This document shows, piece by piece, positions 56,058 to 64,000 of a stretch of DNA of 64,000 nt. Within the stretch, counting starts at the first letter, position 1; every line of letters starts with the position of its first letter. The position numbers were made by a program, and so were the translations under genes. The notes under the pieces are model-generated. The model had not been told where the DNA came from, did no database searches, and saw only the letters and a program-made list of their open reading frames with translations. Source of the DNA: Acidobacteriota bacterium (GTDB lineage Bacteria > Acidobacteriota > Terriglobia > Acidiferrales > UBA7541); the NCBI GenBank assembly GCA_013289835.1, contig JABCZG010000016.1, positions 1 to 64,000 of the forward strand. Reading direction: 5' to 3'.

Positions 56058-57875
56058 ATGTTTTTCGAGCCCTTGCGCGTGAAAATGTTTTCGTTCCATT
56101 TTCGGATGCATTTCTTTTTCGCTGGCGCGCTGATTTATTTTTCTCTTTTCCCGTGCACCGCGCAATCGGGTAGCACTGCCCGCGCAGATGCCGCTGCTCA
56201 AGCGGAAGCTGCCTATGCGCAGGGAATGTCCGCGCTGCAAACCGGCGATCTCGTTTCCGCACGCGCTGCGTTCGAAAAAGTAGTACGGCTCGCGCCGCAA
56301 AGCCCGGAGGGACACAACTCGCTCGGGTGGGTGCTCCTCGCCCAGGGCGAAGTTGATTCGGCGATCGCCCAATTCCAGATCGCCGTGAAAGCGAAGCCTG
56401 ATTTCATGCAGGCGCACATCAATTTGTCGAACGCGCTGGCGCGCAAAGGAGACGCGCCCGGCGCACTGCGCGAAGCGAAAGAAGCTGTGCGGCTGGCTCC
56501 GGACGATTCGGAAACGCATCGCACTTTGGGCCGTGCGCTCGATTTTTCCGGAGACCTCGACGGCGCCATCGCCGAGTTTCGACGCGCGATCGAGCTGGAA
56601 CCGCAACGCGCGGAATTGCATGACGAAGTTGGGGCCTTGCTGGTGCAGAAATCTCGCCAGCAAGACGCTGCCGCCGAATTTTCCGAAGCCCTGCGCCTGC
56701 AGCCCAACTATGCACCGGCTCACTTGCATCTCGGTGTTTTGCTTTATCAAGAAAAATCCTTCGAAGCGGCCGCGCAACACCTTCAGATGGCCGTGCAACT
56801 CACTCCCGGGGATCCCGGCGCACATTTTTATTTCGCGCAAGTTCTGAAAAACGAAGGCGACAAAGAATCCGCGATTCGCGAGTTGCAAGCGTGCATTGCC
56901 TTGAAACCCGATTACTCCGACGCGCAAAACAATCTGGGTTTGCTGCTGCAGAACAGCGGCGAGATGGAATCGGCGGTCGCCGCATTTCGCGCAGCTGTGA
57001 AACAGCAGCCGGAGAATCCAGAAGTGCACAACAATTTGGGGCTTGCGTATCTGGAGACGGGTGATGGCAACGGAGCCATCGCGGAGTTTCGAACGGCGGT
57101 GCGGCTGCGACCGCAAGATAGTTCGTACAAAGGCAATCTGGGTGCCGCGCATCTGCAATTGTCGGACTTCGACGCGGCCATCGCCGATTTTCAAGAGGCG
57201 CTCAAGCTTTCGCCGCAAGATGCGACGCTGCATTACAACTTGGGGCTGGCTTTTAAATTGAAGGAAAAATTTCCGGAGGCCATGGCGGAACTGCGCAAGG
57301 CTGCGGAATTGGATCCCGCGCAAGCGGACGCGCATTACACGCTTGGGGTGACGCTGTGGCAGCAGGGTGATTTCGCCGAGGCGGCGCAGGAACTTCGCGC
57401 GGCAATTCGTGCCAAGCCGGATTATGCCGAGGCGTATTACACGCTCGGGACGGTGCTGAAACAGAAGGGCGATCTGCAAGACGCGGCGGCTGCGTTGCGG
57501 GAAGCCATTCGAATGCAGCCGGAATTTGCAGGCGCTCACACCACGCTCGCCGCTGTGCTGCGGCAACTCGGCGACACGGGGGGCGCGGCCGCGGAAGGCC
57601 GCATCGGGGCGGAGATTGCAAAACAAAAAACCAGCGAGCAGGCCGCGCTCTTCGCGACGAATTTGGGCCGCCGCCTTTTCAATGCGGGAGACATCGAGGG
57701 GGCCATTTCGCAGTTTCGCGCGGCGATTAGTTCTTCTCCCAATTATGCAGCCGCGCATTTCGAGCTCGGAATGGCCTTGCGCCGGCAGGGCAAAACGGAT
57801 GAGGCGCAGGAAGAGTTTCGAAGGGCTGCGGCGCTCGATCCGCGGTTCACGCCACCGGCTTCCCCGAAGAAATAG
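56058..57875 (+). CDS. Large TPR protein
   Basis: 605 residues with a signal peptide or anchor (FHFRMHFFFAGALIYFSLFP). About 15 TPR units follow from residue 55 to the end, with the repeated words NLGLAYLETGDGNGAIAEFR, NLGVLLYQEKSFEAAAQHLQ type. Upstream starts are not better: the ATG at 56085 (MFSFHFRMHF) is an alternative that keeps the signal. TPR arrays bind protein partners; the divergent ASPIC gene is a candidate partner locus. Location: periplasm or outer face. Confidence 0.85.
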   Translation: MFFEPLRVKMFSFHFRMHFFFAGALIYFSLFPCTAQSGSTARADAAAQAEAAYAQGMSALQTGDLVSARAAFEKVVRLAPQSPEGHNSLGWVLLAQGEVDSAIAQFQIAVKAKPDFMQAHINLSNALARKGDAPGALREAKEAVRLAPDDSETHRTLGRALDFSGDLDGAIAEFRRAIELEPQRAELHDEVGALLVQKSRQQDAAAEFSEALRLQPNYAPAHLHLGVLLYQEKSFEAAAQHLQMAVQLTPGDPGAHFYFAQVLKNEGDKESAIRELQACIALKPDYSDAQNNLGLLLQNSGEMESAVAAFRAAVKQQPENPEVHNNLGLAYLETGDGNGAIAEFRTAVRLRPQDSSYKGNLGAAHLQLSDFDAAIADFQEALKLSPQDATLHYNLGLAFKLKEKFPEAMAELRKAAELDPAQADAHYTLGVTLWQQGDFAEAAQELRAAIRAKPDYAEAYYTLGTVLKQKGDLQDAAAALREAIRMQPEFAGAHTTLAAVLRQLGDTGGAAAEGRIGAEIAKQKTSEQAALFATNLGRRLFNAGDIEGAISQFRAAISSSPNYAAAHFELGMALRRQGKTDEAQEEFRRAAALDPRFTPPASPKK

Positions 57876-57950
57876 AAAACCATCTGTTACGAAATTCCTT
57901 ATGGGGAGCGGTTGCTGCTCTTAGGCAGGAATTCGTGCGTTCGAATGAGG

Positions 57951-59231
57951 CTATTGGGGACCCTTGCGCAACGCGACAAGCTCCGATTCCACGGGGACGC
58001 CGCGGGCGACTTTCACGCGGATGACAGCTTCAAACGGTTTGAGTTCGCCGGAATTCGAAACGGAGAGGCGCAAGAGCAGCTCCTCCAGAGAATTCTGCTG
58101 GCAGACGTATTCGACGGCGGCTTGCGTGCCGATGGTGGTGGCACCCGCCAGAATCAGGACCGAATGCGCAGGATTCAATCCGCGCTTCAAAGCCACGACG
58201 GAATAGTCTTCCGTGAGGTCGGCGTCCGGCGGAGAGGGGAAAAACTCCTTCTGCTCGCCCGATTCCGGGTGAAGATTAATGATCTCCATGGTGCCCATTC
58301 GCGAGCCAGAAGTGATTTGTTTGAAGGCGAATTCGCTGGTGTTGGGGATTTCGAGAAGCGTCAGGTTCTCCGAGGGCGAGCCGATGAAGATGAGATCGTT
58401 GTTCTTGGCGTCATCCAGAGAAAACAAGCTGCCGCGCTTGACGCGAATTTGCTGATGAAGTTTCGCGAATACGTTATCCAGCGCGTGCACCGCCAGGACT
58501 TCGCCGACTCCGGTGTAATGGTCCAGGATCGCAGTGCCGGAATCCTTGGCGCGATTGTAGTAGCGCATGCCCGTGTACGGCCGGCCAACAAATGCGCCAT
58601 TACTGAAGATGACCCAGGGCTCCTGAGGTCCGGTGAGAAACCCCCGCCAGAAAATGTGAAACGCCACCGGCACATCCGAGCTGTCGCTGGTCAGCCGGGC
58701 CTCCGCAGTTTTGCGAGATAGAAAGCGGTCCGTGCCCACGGCCACGACAGCAGCCAAGAGAACCGAAAGAACGAGGACGGCAGCGAACCATCTGTTGGAA
58801 GTCTGGCCATTTAGTGGCACACCCTCTGCCGCATCGTGAGAAGGTCCTGAGTGTTCGCGCCCTGGGCCTGGGCTCCGATGATGGAAGGTGAGGACATAAT
58901 TGCCCTTGGGCATTTCAACCAAGATCGAATCATCGGCACCCTCAGAGGCATAGTACTCCGCTAGCTTGGAGCGAAGGCGCCCCGCTTGGACGCGAACCAT
59001 AGAATCGAGATGGGGGTCGAAGTCTTTCTGGCGTGCAAAGACCTCGGTCGCAATTTGGTACTCCTTTGGAGAGGTACCCGGATGGTCCAAGGAATGATTG
59101 GCGAGATAGCGCAAGAGTTTGCAGAGAGACTCCGAGCCATGGAGCGTATGGCTACCAAGGAGTTTTTCGATTTGACCAAGATAATGGGCTCGTTCGGTCA
59201 CGGGGACCACCGGGCGGCATTGTAACACCAA
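57951..59231 (-). CDS. Membrane regulator sharing the N-terminal domain of the protein at 43383; unknown sensor domain
   Basis: 426 residues. The N-terminal domain (ESLCKLLRYLANHSLDHPGT, SPKEYQIATEVFARQKDFDP, HLDSMVRVQAGRLRSKLAEYY, EMPKGNYVLTF) aligns by eye to residues about 55-135 of 43383-45065. One membrane helix is near 148-170 (WFAAVLVLSVLLAAVVAVGT). The C-terminal part (FHIFWRGFLTGPQEPWVIFS ... GATTIGTQAAVEYVCQQNSL) is not malectin and I cannot name it. It is divergent from the Oar-like receptor at 59639. I infer a DNA-binding-like or signalling N-terminal domain tied to a periplasmic sensor. Confidence 0.72.
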   Translation of the reverse strand: MVLQCRPVVPVTERAHYLGQIEKLLGSHTLHGSESLCKLLRYLANHSLDHPGTSPKEYQIATEVFARQKDFDPHLDSMVRVQAGRLRSKLAEYYASEGADDSILVEMPKGNYVLTFHHRSPGPGREHSGPSHDAAEGVPLNGQTSNRWFAAVLVLSVLLAAVVAVGTDRFLSRKTAEARLTSDSSDVPVAFHIFWRGFLTGPQEPWVIFSNGAFVGRPYTGMRYYNRAKDSGTAILDHYTGVGEVLAVHALDNVFAKLHQQIRVKRGSLFSLDDAKNNDLIFIGSPSENLTLLEIPNTSEFAFKQITSGSRMGTMEIINLHPESGEQKEFFPSPPDADLTEDYSVVALKRGLNPAHSVLILAGATTIGTQAAVEYVCQQNSLEELLLRLSVSNSGELKPFEAVIRVKVARGVPVESELVALRKGPQ

Positions 59232-59638
59232 GGTAACGTAGTGCGCATCTCTTTGGAAGACTGCGCTTTAAGTGCGGTAACCGTATCAGACCCCGAGAGA
59301 CTATGCACGTCACTCAAAAAACTGATAGAACGCATCATATTTCTTCACCGCCCCCCGTTTGGGTGCTGGCTTCTCTGTTCACCGAGGGGTCAAAGAGTAA
59401 GGGTTACGGGGTGGCGAAGCGACAGAAGCTCGAGGAGTTTGGGGGAGCTTTTCGCAACGCGAACGTCGGTTCAGACGGTTGCCGTTTATTCCTAATCAAG
59501 TTGAAGTGTGCCTTGGTGTCTTTGACGACTGACCTAAGGGGCAATTGTCGCAGGACCCGACTGACGCGCGTGGCGGATGTTCCCGATATGCAGCGAGCGA
59601 TTCGAATTTCGAAGAGTTTGGGTGCTTAGGAGAGTGTC
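59232..59638. other. 407-bp divergent intergenic region
   Basis: It should hold the promoters of the membrane regulator and the Oar-like receptor. I see no clear palindrome, terminator or repeat. An aggagag site precedes the receptor. Confidence 0.4.
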
Positions 59639-62600
59639 ATGAAAAAGCAAGCCATTCTGGGATGGGTCTTGGTTCTTTGCCTCGCGTTGGGATTCGGCGC
59701 GAGCACTTCCATGGGTCAAGCTGTGTTCGGGAGCATTATCGGCACAGTGACAGACCCGCAGGGGAATGCCGTCGTTGGAGCCAAAGTAACTGTCACCTCG
59801 GTGACCAAGAGCTTTGCGTACGATACGACCACGAATGAAAGCGGGAACTACGCTGTCACGCACCTGATCCCTGACACTTACAAGGTCCATGTGGAAGCGC
59901 CGGGATTCAAAACCGTGGACGTTCCATCCGTTGCGGTTTCAGCCGACAACGGAGCTAACGTCAACGTGGAGCTTCAGGTTGGGGCTGTCACGCAAACCGT
60001 CGAAGTCACGGGCGAGATCCCGCAACTCCAGACGGACCGCGCCGACGTGGACGTGCAATTCAGCCAGAAATATGTGGAAGATTTGCCGGTCCTGAACCGC
60101 AACTTCACGAGTTTCGAATTGCTCACGCCGGGCACGCAGAAATTACCCGGTTTCAACCACGCGGCCACGGAAAATCCGCAGGGTAGCGGACAGATCGAAG
60201 TAAATGGCCAGCATTTCAGCGGCGTCGGCTATCAGCTGGACGGTACGGATAACCAAGATCCCATCTTGGGGATTATCGTGGTGAACCCGAACCTAGACGC
60301 CATTACGGAAACTAAATTCGCAGCTCAGGATTACGACGTAGAGGCTGGCAAGGCGATCGCTGGGCTGGTTACGGTGCAGACGAAGTCCGGGTCAAACCAA
60401 TTTCACGGCACGGGCTTTTATTTTTACCGCAATAGCGACCAGCAGGCGCGCGATCCCTTCACCAACAAGCCGGGAGTGCCTCTCGCGCCCGCCACGTGGA
60501 AGCAGTTTGGGGGTTCTGTTGGCGGCCCCATCATCAAGGATAAGTTGTTTTTCTTTGGTGATTATCAGGGTACGAAGCAGATTCAAGGCATCACGAACCA
60601 GTACAACGTTCCGACTACGGAAGTCGATCAGACTTGTAACCCGATGACGAACGCGCAGAGCGATACGCCTGGTTATTGTAACTTGTCCCAATATGCTAAC
60701 GCTTACGGACCGCCTGTAGGCGGGGTGCCCAGCGGGCAAATTTATAATCCCAACACCGGCAACCCCTTGACGGGTGGGGGGCGTACTCCTTTCTGCGGGC
60801 CGACATCCACGCCTGGGAATTGCGTCGGCGCAGGCAATCTTATCCCCATTGGCATGATTAGCCAGAATATTGGTAACGTTTTGGCGCTGTTCCCGGCGCC
60901 AACGGTTTCCTGCGGCACGCCGGCGACAGCCACCTGCCTGACCAACAACTACGTGGCGACAGGTTCGGGGCCCTTTAATCAGTATTCATTCGATACCCGC
61001 GAAGACTGGAGCGCCCCGCATGGTATTCAAGTTTTTGGGCGGTTCAGCCTGGACTACTTCAATTTGTCAGGTAAGGGCGGCCTCGGTGCGCTGGGCAGCG
61101 CGGGTTTTGGACCGGGAACCTTAAACGGAATGTCAACCAATCACGACTATAGCGTGGCCGGTGGGTTCACGAAATCCTTCGGCGCAAATTTGCTCACCGA
61201 TTTCCGTATCGGGTGGTTCCAATACAATCCGATAACCGCTTACTCCGACGCCAGCCAAACGCCCATGACGAATTTCGGTTTTCCCGGGCTGAATATCGCC
61301 GGGCAGACGGATACAAATGGCCTTTCCGGCTTCCTCTTCACCAACAATGGCGGAAATGGCTTTAACGGCGCCTTGGGCAATACCGGTGGCGGCACATACG
61401 CCTTTGGCAACGGTCTGGACGCCGCCCGCTGCAACTGCCCGCTAACGGAAAGAGAACGGCAAATCCAGTTTGTAAACAACTGGACGTACATCAAACGAAA
61501 TCACACTTTCAAGTTTGGCGCGGACATCCGTTACGCCAGCAACCTTCGCGTGCCTAGCGACCAGAGCCGTTCTGGCCTTTTGTACTTCGACCAGCTCAAT
61601 ACAGGAAATAACGGCGCCTTCGGATTGGGTATCGGTACATTCTTGCTTGGGGATGTTTCTCAATTCCAGCGCTTCGTCAGCAGCAGCACGAACGCCGTCG
61701 GCCACCAGTATCGGACCTTCTTTTATGGCCAAGACTCTTGGCGCGTCAACCCCAAGTTGACGCTCACAGGCGGTGTGCGGTGGGAGATTTATACCCCCGA
61801 GTCTGTTGCCGCCAAGGGTGACGGAGGGTTCGCCGACTTGCAGGAAGGCCTGCTCCGCGTTGCCGGCTTCGGTAACATCGGGCTGAACGGCAACGTTCAG
61901 AACACTTTGCATGCCTTTGCTCCGCGGTTTAGTCTTGCGTACCAACTCGATTCGAAAACGGTACTTCGCATGGGTTACGGCCGCAGCTTTGACCTTGGAG
62001 TATTTGGTTCCAACTTCGGCCATGCCGTGACACAGAACCTGCCGGTCCTTGCGGCGCAAGACATCGCGGACGCGAATATCAATCCGGCCGCAGCCAACAA
62101 TCGCAGTGCCGTTTTCAACCTGGGTGTGGGTCCGCCTGCATATAACTTCGCCCCGCTTCTCAGCGATATCGGCGCAGGGACTCCTGCGGGCACGCTACCC
62201 TTGCTTGGTCCAGACGGCACAGCGTCTCCTTATATACGCCCGACCATCCAGAGACTTCCCACTGTTGACCAGTGGAACGCGACGGTGCAGCGTCAGATCA
62301 CGCCGACCCTGAACCTTACCGTGGGTTACGTCGCCAATAAAGGAACACACGTGTTCGCTGGCACTGGCCCGAACTACAACATCAACCCAATTGCGGTGGG
62401 CCCAGGTACTGATGTTGTGCAATTAGGTTCGGGGGGGCAGGGGGTTGCGCCAGGATTTACTGGCACGCAGAATCCGAACGACCGACGACCGTTCAACCTG
62501 AACGGCGTTCCCTTGTTTCAGTATCCAGGATCTACTTTCACCACGGCCGGCGGCGCTGTGCTTCCCACGCCGGCGTGTTGCGCAGTCGACCTCGGCAACT

Positions 62601-63460
62601 ATTTTGGCAATGACGCCAACAATGAATACGAATCGCTGCAAGTCAGCGCTGAAAAGCGTGTGAGTTGGGGATTCCAGTTCCTCGCGCATTACACCTTTTC
62701 GCACTCCTATCAGTACGACTCTAACTATTACGCGGTCGACCCGAGGCTCGCCTTCGGTCCGAACCCGTTTAACCGCAACCAGGTGTTTCTGTGGAGTGCC
62801 ATCTACGAGTTGCCGTTCGGGAAGGGCAAGAAGTTCATGAGCGATGCGGGCCGCGCCAAGGATCTAATAGTCGGCGGTTGGCAAATTACCAATACAACGT
62901 CGTATGGCACCGGCCTCCCCTTCACGCCTAACATCGCGGAATGTGGTCTGATTGAAGATGCTGGCCCGTGCCGTCCTAACATCACGGGAAAGCTCTCTAC
63001 GGGGGCTCAAACGATCACTTCCGGATGCAACACTGGCGGCATGTGCGGAACGTACTGGTTTACGCCCGTCGCGCCACTCTCCTACCCCCAAGCGGAGCTC
63101 AATGCCAATATAGGTGTGGACTCCTGCTCCTTTGCCCGGCCAGTATCGGGACCGTTGTCACTGCCCGCTTGCGGACAAATCGGCAATATGGGATTCAATA
63201 CCTATTGGGGCCCGCATGCCTTCTACGACGACATGTCGTTGACGAAGACTTTCAACATCACGGAACGTTACAGAGCGCAGTTCCGATTCGACGCGTACAA
63301 CCTCTTCAACCATCCGGTCTTGGCACTCCCCGGCAACCAGTGCCTCGATTGCCTGGGGAACTCGTCGGCCGGCCAGATCACGGACATCGAAGCTGACTCC
63401 GCTCCGGGCGCCCCGATCGGCATGCGGCAATTGCAGTTCGGCTTCAAATTTGTTTTCTAA
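59639..63460 (+). CDS. Oar-like TonB-dependent receptor
   Basis: 1273 residues with a signal peptide (ILGWVLVLCLALGFGASTSM), carboxypeptidase-regulatory-like domain (FGSIIGTVTDPQGNAVVGAK, PDTYKVHVEAPGFKTVDVPS), plug-like region (GVGYQLDGTDNQDPILGIIV, VEAGKAIAGLVTVQTKSGSN) and a long barrel ending LQFGFKFVF. It is of the same class as the receptor at 39257. The strong aggagag site and the terminator after it mark a single-gene transcript. Substrate unknown; no catabolic enzyme lies next to it. Confidence 0.94.
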   Translation: MKKQAILGWVLVLCLALGFGASTSMGQAVFGSIIGTVTDPQGNAVVGAKVTVTSVTKSFAYDTTTNESGNYAVTHLIPDTYKVHVEAPGFKTVDVPSVAVSADNGANVNVELQVGAVTQTVEVTGEIPQLQTDRADVDVQFSQKYVEDLPVLNRNFTSFELLTPGTQKLPGFNHAATENPQGSGQIEVNGQHFSGVGYQLDGTDNQDPILGIIVVNPNLDAITETKFAAQDYDVEAGKAIAGLVTVQTKSGSNQFHGTGFYFYRNSDQQARDPFTNKPGVPLAPATWKQFGGSVGGPIIKDKLFFFGDYQGTKQIQGITNQYNVPTTEVDQTCNPMTNAQSDTPGYCNLSQYANAYGPPVGGVPSGQIYNPNTGNPLTGGGRTPFCGPTSTPGNCVGAGNLIPIGMISQNIGNVLALFPAPTVSCGTPATATCLTNNYVATGSGPFNQYSFDTREDWSAPHGIQVFGRFSLDYFNLSGKGGLGALGSAGFGPGTLNGMSTNHDYSVAGGFTKSFGANLLTDFRIGWFQYNPITAYSDASQTPMTNFGFPGLNIAGQTDTNGLSGFLFTNNGGNGFNGALGNTGGGTYAFGNGLDAARCNCPLTERERQIQFVNNWTYIKRNHTFKFGADIRYASNLRVPSDQSRSGLLYFDQLNTGNNGAFGLGIGTFLLGDVSQFQRFVSSSTNAVGHQYRTFFYGQDSWRVNPKLTLTGGVRWEIYTPESVAAKGDGGFADLQEGLLRVAGFGNIGLNGNVQNTLHAFAPRFSLAYQLDSKTVLRMGYGRSFDLGVFGSNFGHAVTQNLPVLAAQDIADANINPAAANNRSAVFNLGVGPPAYNFAPLLSDIGAGTPAGTLPLLGPDGTASPYIRPTIQRLPTVDQWNATVQRQITPTLNLTVGYVANKGTHVFAGTGPNYNINPIAVGPGTDVVQLGSGGQGVAPGFTGTQNPNDRRPFNLNGVPLFQYPGSTFTTAGGAVLPTPACCAVDLGNYFGNDANNEYESLQVSAEKRVSWGFQFLAHYTFSHSYQYDSNYYAVDPRLAFGPNPFNRNQVFLWSAIYELPFGKGKKFMSDAGRAKDLIVGGWQITNTTSYGTGLPFTPNIAECGLIEDAGPCRPNITGKLSTGAQTITSGCNTGGMCGTYWFTPVAPLSYPQAELNANIGVDSCSFARPVSGPLSLPACGQIGNMGFNTYWGPHAFYDDMSLTKTFNITERYRAQFRFDAYNLFNHPVLALPGNQCLDCLGNSSAGQITDIEADSAPGAPIGMRQLQFGFKFVF

Positions 63461-63490
63461 CGAGGAACAGCCAACACACCCCAAACCGGC

Positions 63491-63519
63491 GGGGAGCCCT
63501 TAGGGGCTCCCCGTTTTTT
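63491..63519 (+). terminator. Rho-independent terminator after the receptor gene
   Basis: Stem 63491-63499 (ggggagccc) with 63504-63512 (gggctcccc), short loop, then T6. Confidence 0.85.
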
Positions 63520-63557
63520 ATGGTCTAATCGGTTTCGGATTTTTTAGGAACACTTCG

Positions 63558-64000
63558 ATGGCGATGGTCTCCTGGCGCTGGGGTACTGTGCTGAGCGGTT
63601 TGCTAAGCATTGTGCCTTTTGTAACAGCGCAGACCGCGCCGTCAACGTCAAATCCATCGCCGCGCCCGTTGACCCCACCCACACAGCCTTCGCAACAAGG
63701 TTCGGGGCTTGAAGAGGCGCATCGGTTGCTGCAACAAGGAAAATATGACGACGCTGTCGCGCTACTGACGAGCATGCAGTCGCAACATCCCGGGATGAAG
63801 GGACTCTCCCACGAATTAGGCGCGGCGTACTATAAGAAGAGCGATTATTCCAACGCCATCACCAACCTGAAAAAAGCGCAAGAGGAAGCGCCGGACGACA
63901 ACGAAGCAGTGCAGTTGCTGGGATTGTCGTACTACTTGGCGGGGCGGCCGGCGGAGGCGATTCCCGCGCTTGAGAAAGTGCAGACGTGGTATCCCAGCGC
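63558..64000 (+). CDS. Secreted TPR protein, 3' end outside the window
   Basis: The frame starts at ATG 63558, preceded by aggaaca, and is open to the window end (147 residues). It has a signal peptide (WGTVLSGLLSIVPFVTAQTA), a Pro/Ser/Gln-rich stretch, then TPR repeats (EEAHRLLQQGKYDDAVALL, ELGAAYYKKSDYSNAITNLK, LLGLSYYLAGRPAEAIPALE). Role unknown. Confidence 0.85.
   Translation, partial: MAMVSWRWGTVLSGLLSIVPFVTAQTAPSTSNPSPRPLTPPTQPSQQGSGLEEAHRLLQQGKYDDAVALLTSMQSQHPGMKGLSHELGAAYYKKSDYSNAITNLKKAQEEAPDDNEAVQLLGLSYYLAGRPAEAIPALEKVQTWYPS

Noticed and set aside
55959..57758. 599-codon open frame opposite the large TPR gene
   Set aside because: Shadow of a TPR array; it has no ribosome site or recognised domain.

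Overview
The window looks like a chromosome segment of an Acidobacteriota bacterium. The main evidence is an orphan MacB-like ADOP permease directly behind a PadR regulator (34154-37193). Two Oar-like TonB-dependent receptors, two FG-GAP/ASPIC-UnbV proteins, several TPR proteins, TonB C-terminal domains fused to unrelated proteins and small zinc-ribbon proteins agree with this. Species cannot be named from the sequence alone.

Layout. 1-845: 3' end of a 23S rRNA gene, a long repeat-rich spacer, 5S rRNA and a terminator. 850-6550: accessory region with palindromic repeats, an AbiTii-domain gene divergent from a membrane peptide and a zinc-ribbon/deoxyribosyltransferase-like (TIR-like) gene (a candidate defence locus), small zinc-ribbon genes, a VOC protein, a vapBC pair whose toxin has an internal stop, and a dispersed repeat. 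6555-25132: mostly housekeeping: trypsin-like protease with TonB domains, ruvB-ruvA, class II aldolase, secreted pullulanase with three PUD modules, glutamate dehydrogenase, two CheY-like regulators, a PilZ/TonB membrane protein, an AhpD-like protein, YvcK, an MglA GTPase, a frameshifted TonB-domain gene and a STAS protein.

25386-37193: a secreted TPR protein, a nitrogen-control operon (amt, PII, glnD), DinB-like protein, amidohydrolase and padR-ADOP. 37284-45232: a carbohydrate module (GH2 glycosidase, Oar-like receptor, divergent membrane regulator with malectin-like domains) lying between an intact tRNA-Ala(TGC) and a 20-bp exact copy of that tRNA's 3' end, the geometry of a tRNA-integrated island; no integrase is seen. 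45470-48209: thioesterase, TetR repressor and DHA2 efflux pump, with three similar palindromes in their promoter regions.

48277-64000: a glycogen-debranching-like glycosidase, two ASPIC/UnbV paralogues either side of a higBA-type toxin-antitoxin pair, a large TPR protein, then a second regulator/receptor pair in which the membrane regulator shares its N-terminal domain with the malectin-type regulator. The last gene is a TPR protein cut by the window edge. The two systems most worth testing are the AbiTii locus and the membrane-regulator/Oar-receptor pairs.
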